NCBI GenBank assembly: GCA_023055355.1
Contig: JALJCS010000037.1
Span: 2,852,001 to 2,916,000, forward strand
Length of the DNA stretch: 64,000 nt
Direction of reading: 5' to 3'
Source of the DNA: Agelaius tricolor
Taxonomy: Eukaryota; Chordata; Aves; Passeriformes; Icteridae
Part shown: positions 23,701 through 35,700 of the stretch, one piece after another
Layout: every line of letters begins with the position of its first letter
Position numbering within the stretch: the first letter of the stretch is position 1
Program-made: the position numbers and the translations under genes
Notes under the pieces: model-generated
The model's input: the letters and a program-made list of their open reading frames with translations, nothing else
Databases searched by the model: none
What the model was told of the DNA's origin: nothing

Positions 23701-26700
23701 GAGGCTCCACTGCCTCATCCCTTCCTGCTGCTCAGCCCACCCTTCCCAGCTCGGCTGAGTCACAGGGCAGCCCGAGCTCTGCCTGTGGAGGCACCGTGGG
23801 CTCCCGTCCCTCCCCCACCGCCCTGCTGAGCTCCTCTCGGGCAACGTTCTCAGTTCTGAAAATATTCCCAGTGGATTTTGGGGTGCTGCTGGAGCCTGGC
23901 AGTGCCCCTGTCCTGCCTGGTGCTGAACAGTGCCTGGCACAGAGCAGTCTCTGCTCCCCACTTGTGTCAGCCAAGCTCAGTGCCAGTCCCGACAGCAGCC
24001 CAGAGCAGGAACACCCGGGCTGGGTTTGGGTGGGTTGGGCTGGGTTTGGGTGGATTTGGGATGGGTTTGAGTGGGTTTGAGTGGGTTGGGGTGGGTTTGG
24101 AGTGGGTTTGAGTGGGTTGGGGTGGATTTGGGTGGGTTGGGGTGGGTTTGGGTGTGTTTGGGCGTGTTTGGGTGAAGGGTGAATTTGGGTTCAAGGATGT
24201 CAGAGGGGAAACTCTCCCAGTTTTTGCTCTCCCCACTTTGCTTTCCTTATTCCAGCCTCTCCTGGTGTGTATGAGAGGGGGAAATACAGAGAGTTGCTGG
24301 GTCAGCCCCTGGTTTGGCCGTGCTCAGGAACAAAACCTCCAAAACCTCCCCCAGCCCCTGCTCTGTCCCAGTGCCCCCGGGTGAGGAGGAACTGGTGCCC
24401 AACTTCCCCCAGTGCTGGCACCTCCTCGGGATGCTCAGCCGGGCTGAGTCAGGCCCCTGTGAGGGAGTTTGTGTTTCTGGGTGGAAATGAGCTCACATCC
24501 AAATTCCCGAAACCCTAAACTGCCGGCTGGGGCTTAACCCTTTGGTACCCTGCTGGCTCTGCAGGATTCCTGTGCCCCATCCACAGTGGCACTGTCCCTT
24601 GTGCTGCTGCTGGAGCCACCTCCTGCTGTCAGTCTTTGCCAAATTCCTGCTGGGATGAGCCAGGACAGCCCCTGACCATGGGTCCTCCTGTCTGGGTGCT
24701 GTTCAGGGCTTGTGGGGTGCCCTGGGCACCTCATCCATGGCATCCTGTGCTCCCCTCCATGTGTGCACCCCATCCTCACCGTGCAGTGCCCTCAGGGGGA
24801 TGCCCCCACACCCTGTCTGCATAATGGCAGGATTTGGGACAGGGGGATGGCCAAGGGACAGTGGGAACAGCCAGGCTGTGCTGGAGCTGGCAGCAGAGAG
24901 AGCCCCACTTGGAGGGGTGACCTGGGGACAAGCAGTGGCCTCAGCCTCCCTGCAGTGCCTCTGTTTCCCTTGCTGGAAGAGCCACCCAGGCCATCACTGG
25001 CCCTGTCAGTGCCACCGTGGTGCTTGTCCCTGTCAGTGCCACTGCTCTGGAGCCTGTGCTCCCCTCCAGCAGCCTGCCCCTGCTCACTAATCATTTACGG
25101 GCTAAATTAGTAATTAACTCCTCCCCCAGCAGCCCGGGCAAACTGGCCAGGCCAGCACACACTGCCCAGGGGTCACCTGTGCCACCACGTCACAGGCCAC
25201 CCCCAGCATGGCACAGGGGACTGTCCCCAGGGCAGGGAGCCCCAGCACAGGGACAGGAGGCTGTGACCCCCCTGCCCTCGGGCACATCCCTGTCCCCCTG
25301 GCAGGGACACAGGGGACACTGCACAGGGCCAGGGGAGCTGGCCTGAGCCTGGCTGTCCCACGGGGCTGGGGCCCTGCCCTCCCTGCCCAGGGGTTCTGCT
25401 TCAATGAGCTGCTTTGGTCTTTTTGTTTCTCTTAATTTTTTCTGGACCAAGAGGAAAATTCCCTGCCTGGGGTGAGGCATCCCTGTGGCATCCATCCACA
25501 GGGGTTTGGGCACCCTGCTCCATCCCCTGCTGTCACTCCACTCCTGGGACAGTGGAAGGTGTTGGAATAGGATGACCTTTGAGGTCCCTTCCAACCCAAA
25601 CCAGTTTGTTATTCCATGATTTTACAACATCCCAGGGGCCTTTTTCAAGGGCTGGGCTTCCAAAGGCACCTCAGCCCCCCCTCAGTCCCCTCAGGGGACA
25701 CCTGAGGGCTGTGGGTGCTGGGCCATTCCAAGCATATCAGCAGCAACATTAATTGAGATGAAGAATTCTCTTGGTGTCTCACTGGTGGTTGTGCCATGGC
25801 ACACAGAGGCAGATTTGCTTAGCTTGATACAGCAGTGGGAGTAACTCAGTGATTCTAGATGGACTTGACAGGAAAAAAATAGGAATTCAGTTCCAAGCAG
25901 CAGCAGGTGGAAATCTTAAAGCAGTGAATTGTTTTATTGCACCACTGGCACAATGGGATGTGGCCTTGGAGGAGGATGCAGAAGTTGCCCCTGGGCTTTG
26001 GCAGCTGCTGCTGCAGCCCCTCTGGGGGCTGTGTGAGCACACAGGGGTGGGTGGTTGTGTTGGAGAACAGAAGGGCCTGGGAGGTCTCCACAGCACCTCT
26101 GAAGGGGCCACAAGGAGCCAGAGAGGGATTTTCATCAGGAATTGTAGTGACAGGACAAGGGGGAATGGCTGTGACCTGAAAGAAGGGAAATTAGGTTTTA
26201 TACAGGGAAGAAATCCTTCCCTGTGAGGGTGGGCAGGCCCTGGCACAGGGTGCCCAGAGCAGCTGGGGCTGCTCCTGGATCCCTGGCAGTGCCCAAGGCC
26301 AGGCTGGAGGGGCTGGGAGCAGCCTGGGACAGTGGGAGGTGTGGCTGGAGATGGCACTGGATGAGCTGTAAGGTCCTTCCAGCCCAAACCATTCCCTGAT
26401 TTCCACTGCTGGGTGTGCCTGTGCTGCTGCAGTCCCTCAGCCCCAGAGCTCTGCTCCCACTGCCTTTGGGAGCGGCTGCCCAGCCCTGGGGACACACCTG
26501 GGCTGAGCCACGTCCCTGTCCCCATCAGCCTCTGTCCCACCAGGGACACACAGATACCCCTGTCGGTGCTGAGCTGAGCAAGAATGAGGAGGAGGAGGAA
26601 GGACAAGGAAAATTTGGAGCAAACCTGTTCAGGACTGACCTCCCCCTGGCTGGAGCTGCTGACTGGGCTGCCCAGGGCCTGGGCTGTTTCCAGCAGCACT

Positions 26701-29700
26701 CCCATTTTCACATGATCTCAAGGGCAATGAGGAAAACGAGCTCTGGACACACTCTGGTGCTGGGAGGGCTCTGTGTGAGCCTGGGGCTGTGGGGGGGTTC
26801 CTGGAGCTCTGCTCTCCCCACCCTGGTGAAGAAGCCTACAGGCAGCAAGGGCAGCAGCAGCAGGAGGGATCAGGGCAAGGTCAGGGCTGGGCTGCAGGAG
26901 ATCAGGGCTCTGGGGCACTCCTGGGTGGATTTTCCCCAGAGCACAGGCCAGGATCAGAGCTGGCTGCTGCCTCGGGATGTGTCTGTGCTGGACAGAGTCC
27001 AGAGGGGGCCATGGAGCTGCTCCAGGGCTGGAGCCAGGCTGGGAGAGCTGGGGGTGCTCACCTGGAGAGGAGAAGCTCCAGGGAGAGCTCAGAGCCCCTG
27101 GCAGGGCCTGAAGGGGCTCCAGGAGAGCTGGAGAGGGACTGGGGACAAGGATGGAGGGACAGGACCCAGGGAATGGCTTCAGTCTGACAGACAGTGGGGT
27201 TAGGTGGGGTTTAGGGAAGGAATTTTTCTCTATGAAGGTGGGCAGGCCCTGGCACAGGGTGCCCACCCTGCATCCCTGGCAGTGCCCAAGGCCAGGCTGG
27301 ACAGGGCTGGGAGCACCTGGGACAGTGGGAGGTGTCCCTGCCATGGCAGGGGTGCAAGGAAATGACCTCCAAGGTCCCTTCCAGCCCAGAGCAATCCATG
27401 ATTCCGTGTGTGGGGCTGATTATGGGGCTGGAGATGCTTCCAAGGGCAGGACACAGCCAGTGCAGGCTGCTGGACCAGCTTGGACAGTTTGCCTTTGGAA
27501 TCCTGAAGGCAGAATCCACCTCCTGCCCTGGCTCAGAGGGAGCAGGAGCCAGCCAGGGCTGCCCTGCCTGTGACCTCTGAGCACACCAGGGCTGTGCCTG
27601 CCCTTGGGGCACCCACTGCTCCAGGGCTGTGCCCTGCCTGTCACCCTGCCCTGGGTGACAGCTCTGGTGGCAGCACTGCTCAGGGGCTGGGCAGGGGAGC
27701 AGCCTCCTGTCCTGTTTTCAGCCACAGGAGCCTCGGGCTGACCTGGGACAAGGACACACCTGTGCTGCCCTGCTCTGTCCCTGTGCCCTGCTGTGCCCAC
27801 AGCACAGCTTGCCTGGGCGATGCCAGCACGGTGTGGGGGCCCTGGGGACCTGGCAGGGAGGGCTGGAGTGTGGCTGGGAGCTGCTGTGGCCTGGCTGAGC
27901 CCTGTCCTTGCTGCCAGCATCCCACCCAGCCCTGTACCCAGCTCAGTGTGGGGTTTGGGTGCCCAGAGCCCTCTGTGTGCCCTCTGGAGCTGCTGTGGCC
28001 TGGCTGAATCCTGTCCTTGCTGTGTCCTTGCCACCCAACCCTGTACCCGGCCTGGTTTGGGGTTTGGGTGCCCTCTGTGTGCCCTCTGGGCTGTGCAGCC
28101 CCTTCATGTCCCCCCTGCTGGAGCCACCACGTGTGCCTGAGTCACAGAGAGGCAGGAGGGGAGCTGGGGGCTGGGGACAGAGCAGCTCTGTCACCAGAGG
28201 TGCTGACACAGGGATCCTGCCCAGCCAGGCGTTGGTGCTGCCGCTGCTCTTGGAACCCCACAGTGGCTTCCCCCTGCCAGGAGCCAGCCCAGGGACGTGC
28301 CAGGACCTGTGCCAGCCCAGCCGCCCCTCTGGGTGTGCCAGGGACGGGCTGGTGCCAGGGGCAGGGTGTGGGGCTGGTCCCAGAGCAAACAGGGGTGTTG
28401 GGAAAGCACTGGGGTGGGTGGGTGGCTGGGGACACCCTGCCCTGGGAGCTCCCTGTGGGTGCTCCTGTTTGCCAAAGGGCTTCGTGGGTGTCTGAGCCCA
28501 CAGCCAGGTGGTGTTGGCTGCAGGGGTTCCCCTCCTCTGCCATGACAGGTGACAGTCAAGGGGGCTGTGTCCCCTGTCCCCAGATCCCTCCAGCTCTTGG
28601 CTGGATGTCCAGCCAAAGCTGCTCATGGAGGGACAGCCACTCGTGGGTGGCTTTGGTCACAGAGCTGGAGCACAGAATGCTCTGCACAGCCCTCAGTGCT
28701 CCCTTGTGCTGGCAGGGAATGCTCTGCACAGCCCCCAGCTCTTCGGGGAGGCTTTGCTCAGCCTGATGAAGGAGCCAGGGGGCGGCTGAGGCACTTCCTG
28801 AGGGTGACACATCAGCCCTGCCAGATGTGAGGGGTCAGGCCACCCTCTGGCATGGGCAGCATGGGCACTCCCCCTCTGCTCAGGCACAGCCCTCCACTCT
28901 TATGTCACCCCCAGGGGTCCATGTCCCTCTTGCCCTCCCTGGGTTTGCCACCAGGGCTACCAGGCAGGGAGCACCAGCATCCCCCAGCACCCTGGAGCAT
29001 CCTGCTGAGCCTGGGGAGATTTAGTCACCTCGGATGTTTGACTGCAAGTCTTGTTCCAACCTCTGCAAATAATTGACTTTTGCTTTTCCATGTGCTTAAA
29101 CCCTCCTAATTGGCCCTGCTGTTAATCAGGGAAGAATGAGTGACTAAGCTGTCTCGCCTGCCCGGGGACCGGGGGCTCCTTTTTTTCCCATGGACTGAAA
29201 GGAAATGAAACCTCAGAATGTCCTTTTCAATCTCAGCTCTCTGCATGGCTGCCCAGAGCCCTGGCCAGAATCACACAGCCTGGGAGACAGGAATTGCAAC
29301 AGAGGTGCTGTGTGGAGGCCAGGAGGAGAGGCCAAAACCCAGGCTGAGGAATTCTGTGCTGGGATGAGCTGGGGTGTCTCATCCTTTGCTGTGAATTTGT
29401 CCCATTTTGGGGGTTTCACCCTGGCCCAGCATGCTGCTGGTCTGTGGTTTGCTCCTGTGGCTGGCAGTGCTGGCATCTCCTCAGGGATGGGTTTATCCCT
29501 CCCTGGGCAGCATTTTCCTCTGGAGCTGCTCATCCCATGGGGATTTGCAGCACCCTGCAGCAAAGCTGCTCCTTGTGCTGCCTTGGCTGCCAGCACAGCT
29601 CCGGGCTGGCTCCTGCTGCAGATTTTGGCTCCTGCTGCAGATTTTGGCTGCTGCTGGAGGTTTTGGCTCCTGTTGGAGGTTTTGGCTGCTGCCAGGCTGT

Positions 29701-32700
29701 GCCAAGCCGGTGTGGGGGCTGTTTTGTCTGTTTTGTCTGGGTTTGTGCCCCCAGCCTCGTGCTGGCTCCAGCACTGGGATGCAGGGCCAGGATCCATCCT
29801 CCCCGCGCCCATCGCCAGCGCTCCGGCCAAGCCTGAGCTGTCAGAAATTGTTGGAGGAGACTCAAATTCTTCATTTTTCACAGGCTCTGGGGCAAAGTTG
29901 ACTGGGGAGTTCAAAGTCGAGGCTCTGTGTGCCAAAAGCAGCTCGGGGGGGAGTTGTTTCTGCAGCCTTGGGATGCTTCAGGATGGGGTTTGGTGTGGGA
30001 CCCCCGTGTGGGGTTGGGGCAGGGGTGGGGAGGTGCTGGGGGGCTCAGGGTGCCCAAGGGGCTCCTCTGGCCACACTGGGGCTGGCAAAGCCCCATCCCT
30101 GCTGCTGGGGGTGGGTTTGCAGTGTGCCCCCACCCCCTGCATCCAGGGGCTGCATCCAGGGGCTGCCTGTGGGATGGAGGAGATCTCCTCCAGTCTGGGG
30201 TGCAGGGGGATGCCTGGTGGCTCAGGTTCTCCCAGCACCTTGGACTCATCCCAGATTGGAGTTTGGGGTCCTGACAGGGGTCCCTGCCTCAGGTGGGTGA
30301 GTATGGGAGGTCCAGGCTGTCCTTTCCCCTCAGCCCAACCCCAGTCCCAGCCCTGCTTTGTGGGATGGCCCTTGTGGGGCACAGTGGGGTCAGGGGGTGT
30401 CAGTGATGTTTGGGCTGGGGAATGGGGGAGCTCACCCCAACCCCAGCCAGCTGAGGTGGCCAGAGCAGGGCCAGGAGCTGCACAAGGCACAGGAAGCCCC
30501 CGGCACGGCCGGAATCAGCTCAATGTCAGGAATTTCCTGCTGGGGAGAGGAATCCATGAAATTAATGTGAAAGGCCAAAAAAAGAGATCATCCTGACCCT
30601 GAATCAGGCTCTGGGCTGCTCAGGGAGGGCAGGAGGCAGCGAGTTCTGCCTTGGTCCCTGAACCAAAGGCTGTAGCAGCATTGTGGGTAAACCAGGACTC
30701 TTGAATAATTGATTAATATGATTAAGTAGAAGTTGTTTATTGTTTATATTACATACACTTTTATATTACATACACTTTTACAGATTTTATAAATCTACAC
30801 TTCTTGATTGGTGTTTTCATTCTGTTCTTTTGTTTTCTGCCTTCATTTTTTAGTGTTTGTGATTGGTTACTGTGTAGGTGTTCTACAGTCTTCTGTTATT
30901 TAGTTCTTGTGATCTTGGTATGCAGTCTCTCAGCTTCTTTTTTCTTATTTTAGTACAGTTGATGTTTCAGTAACTTTGATGAATTTTAGGGTGCTTTGAG
31001 AAAATTCTAAGAACAGTTACAGACAGTGTGGCTGGTGCACACTGAGGCTTAAGCTGTTCAGATATATTTTTATATTCCAGCAGGCAGGAGGGTGGCTGGG
31101 GAGGAGTCTGGTTGGGCTCTGAGGGGCTCAGAGCCCAAACCCAGCCCCTGCCTGACGTGGCTGTGCTGTCCCATTGCAGATGTGAAAAGTGCCTATTATA
31201 TGGCCCTATGCAGATATTTACTATATGTATTATGTTCTATTGATTAGTAGTGTTGTATTAACATTTTAGTAGTATGGTAAATGTAGTTTTGTAGTTCAAA
31301 TGTAACTTTTGTGGTTAAAATAGAAACTACGTATGTGGGGTATTTTTTTAAAGAAAGGAATGAGGTACTCACACTGAGATAGCAGCCACAGGACACCTGA
31401 ATCTTTCAGAGAGAGAGAATTTATTGCTCAATTATCAAAAGAAACGAACTTCTTCCGACCTTGCTCTGCCATGTAGACCCATCAGGATTCAGAGGAAGAA
31501 GCTGACACTGACCAGACAGAATCCTGTGTTTGAATGGAATTTATGCATCATGGATGAGGTGTATGAATATGCAACAGGCTGTTGTTTTTAAGGGTTAATC
31601 CTCTGTTAATGGGGGTCCTTTTTCGGGCTTATTTTGCCCAGAAAGAGATACCTGGACTGTCTGTAACTCTTTGTTTTTATTGTTTCATATTGTCCTAATC
31701 TCAATTTTTATTACTCTAAATTATTACTCTAATTATCACTCTACTCAAATTTTTATTACTCTAATTATATTACTATTTTTATAACCATTTTATTACTATT
31801 AAACTTTTAAAATTTTAATTTTTTTTTTGTCGTTTTTCCCACAGAGAGGACAGGGAAGGTGCTGGGCGAGTTCTGCCGCTGCTACAAGGAGCAGTTTGGG
31901 GTCGCTCTCTTCAACAGCGTCCGCTATGAGATCGAGGGCGCCGGGGGCCCGCAGGCCCAGCTGCTGCACCGCAAGGTGAGGGCTCCTCCCTGTCCCTGTC
32001 CCTGTCCTGTCCCTGTCCCTCCCCACCTCCCTGTGCTCACCACAGCAAGGTGAGTGCTCATCCCAGCTCCCTGTGCTTCCCACTGCAAGGTGAGGGCTCC
32101 ATCTCCATCCCCAGCTCCCTGTGCTTCCACAGCAGGGTGAGGGCTCCATCCCAGCTCCCTGTGCCTCCCCAGCAGGGTGAGGCCTCCATCCCAGATCCCT
32201 GTCCCTGTCCCTCCCCAGCTCCCTGTGCTTCCACAGCAGGGTGAGGCCTCCATCCCCAGCTACCTGTGCTCACCACAGCAGGGTGAGGGCTCCATCCCAG
32301 CTCCCTGTCCTTCCCCAGCAAGGTGAGGGCTCCATCCCAGCTCCCTGTGCTTCCCACTGCAAGGACAGAGCCCTCAGCAGCATAAGGCCTCCATCCCCAG
32401 CTCCCTGTCCTTCCTACAGCCTTGACAAGGTAAGGGCTCCCTCCCCAGCTCCCTGTTTTTCCTACATCAAGATAAGGGCTCCATCCCAGCTCCCTGTCCC
32501 TCCCACAGCAAGGTAAGGGCTCCCTCCCCAGCTCCCTGTCCCTCCCACAACCGGGTGAGGGCTCCATCCCAGCTCCCTGTCCTTCCCACCACAAGGTAAA
32601 GCCTCCATCTCCATCCCAGCTCCCTGTCCTTCCCACAGCCCTGGTAACTGATTCTGGAGTCACTTTAGGGGGGCTCATTCCCCTTGGGTGAGTCACTGCT

Positions 32701-35700
32701 GGGGACTCCCCAGAGCTGGCACCTCCTGTCTGTCCCTCTCCCTGCTGCTGGCCCTGGGGCTCAGGTTCTCCTCGCTCCTGTGCTGCTGGCCCAGCCCGTC
32801 CTGGGGCCTTGTGCACTCCAGGGCTCCCTGGTTTGTCCCACGCCATGGAGGGGCACACAGCAGGGTCAGCTGTGTGCATGCCAGTCTGTGCTCCATGCCA
32901 GGGCTGCAGGAGCTCAGGGACCCCTCAGTGCCCCCCTGAGCAGATGTGCCAGGCAGTGTCCCCCTGCTCCTGGGTGTGAGTGCTGCTCCCACCTGGGCAC
33001 ATCCCTAGGGAGGAGCAGGAAGCCCCTGGCAGGTGATCCCAGAGGTGGCTCTGGGTCTGATCTGCAGCAGCCATCTGAAAGACCAACAAGATAAAACAGC
33101 AATGAGAATATGGAATAAACACATCTGCCTCTGGCCTCTCCAACAATCCAGAGCTCCTGAAAAATCCTCCCTGACACCCTCTGCCCCTGGTCCTCTGACA
33201 GGGATTTGGGCACCCCAGGGGCTCCCCAGCCCCACAGCCTGGCCCACACCTGCCTGTCCCAAATATTTCCTGGGGCTGGGAGGAGCCCCCTGGGTGCCTC
33301 CCTGAGGTGGGGAGGGTGTGTGAGGAGGGGACAGCTGTGCTGGGGCTCCCAGGGTGCTGGTGGCTCCCCAGGGTCCCCAGAGCCATGTCAGGGCTCAGCC
33401 TGGGTTTTATTCCATCAGCAGCTGGTCTGCCATGTGTCTCCTGCCTGGCTAAAGGGATGGGATTGGTGCTGTGGCTCTGTGGGATCCTGCCTTCCCCTCT
33501 TCCCCAAGGCAGATCAGCTCAGCTGGGGCTGCTCACAAGCTGACATGGCTTGGGGAGCTCCCTGGGCTGGTTTTCTTGGGGTCCTGCCTGGCCAGGTTGG
33601 TGGAGCTGCTGTCCTTGAAAGCAGCAAGAGATGTGATTGCACATGGCCACAGGCTGCTGCTTTTGTCTGGGGCTTAAAGGGGTGGCTCTGCTCAGGAATC
33701 TGGGCAATGCCTCCCTGAGCTCAGCCTCCAGCCCTGGCTGCTCACAGAGGCCGTGTCCCTGACCCACCCATGGAGGTGACACCTTGTCCAGGCACCAGGA
33801 CACGTCCCATCTCCTCAGGGACCTGCCTGGGCCTGGGTGTGTTAGAAAAAACAAAGGAGTGGAGGTTCCTGGTGTCCTCAGCACCCTTGGGTGCCTCAGA
33901 TGCCTTCAGCTCCCCCCGGGAGGTGCCTCCATCCCCAGGTTGGTTGCTTCATCCAAAAGCTCCAGCAAGCAGCCCAGGAATGTCTGAGGGACAGCAGCAG
34001 GGTCAGGAGGTCAGGGACACAGCAAGTCTTGGAAAAACCCCGTGTAGAAATAGGAATTCCTCCTGCTCAGTGTCTGTCTGCTGCCCAGCTCCTCCCAGGG
34101 TCCTGGCAGTGCCACTGGGACATGTCCCATGTACTGCCCAGCCTGTCCCAGGGTCCTGGCAGTGCCACTGGGATGTCCCATGTGCTGCCCACCCCCTTCC
34201 AAGGTCCTGGCAGTGCCACTGGAACATGTCCCATGTACTGCCCAGCTCCTCCCAGGGTCCTGGCAGTGCCACTGGGACATGTCCCATGTGCTGCCCAGCC
34301 TGTCCCAGGGTCCTGGCAGTGCCACTGGGATGTCCCATGTGCTGCCCAGCCTGTCCCAGGGTCCTGGCAGTGCCTGCTGGGGCAGAGTGGGATCCAAGCC
34401 CTGGCTGGTCCCTCCTGGAGGCCACCATGGTGGAGGGTGGGTGGCCTCAGGAGAGGAGGTGGCTGCTGCACGCTCCAGCCCTCACGAGAGCTCTCAGCTC
34501 TTGTTTATGTTCCTGGGATCATAAAAATTCCTGGGACAAATTGTTGGCTCCCTCAGGCAGGCTGTGTTTGGGATGGTGAAAACGCTGCTGGCCAAAAGGT
34601 GCTGGAGAGCTGGGGAGGGGCTGCACAGCCTGGGGGGCATGGGGTGTCCTTGGCCTGGTCCTGGCATGGAATCCTGGCAAGGAATCATGGAATGTTTGGG
34701 TTGGAAGGGACATTAAAGCCCATCCCATCCCACCCCTGCCATGGCAGGGACACCTCCCACTGTCCCAGGTGCTCCCAGCCCTGTCCAGCCTGGCCTTGGG
34801 CACTGCCAGGGATCCAGGGGCAGCCCCAGCTGCTCTGGGCACCCTGTGCCAGGGCCTGCCCACCCTCACAGGGAACAATTCCTTCCCAAAATCCACTAAA
34901 AATCTCTCCTAGTTTAAAAAAGCTGTCACTGGTCCTATTGAGGTCCAGAACATCTAAACATCATCTGGTGCTGGGCTCTCTGTGGTGGCTTCTTGCTTTT
35001 CCACTGTCCTGTCCCATCAGAAGACCCTGCTGGGCAGGGTTTGGTTCCTGCCACCTGCAGATGCCCCTGGCAGGACCTTCTGGCAGCAGTGGCACACAGC
35101 CTCCCCCTGCCCCAAGGCAGGGAAATTCCAGCTGGGGCTGGGAAGAGCTGCTGGAGAGCTCAGCTCCCACCTTCCCCTCAGCCAGGGGAGTTGGAGGGGT
35201 CAGCTGAGCTCAGTGTGTCCCTGGGGGAGATGCCAGGGACAGAGGTGTCACCACACTGACCAGAGGTGCCATCACGTGCTGGATGAGCCACCCCTCAAAG
35301 CTTTTCTAGGGCTGTGCCTGTGGGGCCCCTGAAGGCATCTCCCAAATGCACCAATTCAGGCACCAAAATTTGTGCTGCTGTGGGAGGTGATGCAGTGGAG
35401 ACCCTCAGCACGGCCCTGGAGAAGAAACACCCACCCAGGCCACCATGGATGGACCTCACTGAGCTGCCCAGGGCAGAGCTGTCCCCTCCCTGATCCCCTG
35501 TTGTCTCAGTTTGAAAAGCCAGGTGTCTGCTAAAGAGGGCAGGAGCCTCCCCTGAAATGGAAAATGTAAACCCCCTCCTTCTGAATTATTATAAATTTGA
35601 AATTAAGGGGCTCTCAGGCAAAGATATGGGAGCAGGAGTAACAGTTCTTTACTAGGAAAATTAAAATACAAATGAAATAGCACAAAAAAACCCCAAACCA

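Larger units (their letters stand above)
14771..31844 (+). other. NIBAN2: NIBAN2 intron 1 (17 kb)
   Basis: The largest intron holds CpG-rich patches (to about 15060, about 15280-15960, and about 18480-19000), an AT run (15121-15195), minisatellites, CR1 fragments and LTR-like insertions listed separately. The stretches 15200-17700, 20290-21300, 24190-25480 and 27413-30680 show only GC-rich, apparently non-coding sequence. No nested gene was supported on either strand; long open frames there (for example 29205-30596) lack domains and splice signals. Confidence 0.8.

Noticed and set aside
24018..24182. Interstitial telomere-like sequence
   Set aside because: Words are TGGGTTTGGG and TGGGTTGGGG, not TTAGGG.
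29205..30596. 463-codon plus-strand open frame in NIBAN2 intron 1
   Set aside because: GC-rich low-stop sequence with no recognisable domain; the opposite strand is equally open.
30661..31841. Possible full-length provirus made of the two LTR-like blocks upstream of NIBAN2 exon 2
   Set aside because: The two blocks belong to different families, are about 100 bp apart, and have no internal genes.
32041..32640. Extra alternative NIBAN2 exons in the intron 2 array
   Set aside because: Donor-like words are present, but the units lack matched acceptors and conserved coding sequence. Treated as decoys until transcripts show otherwise.
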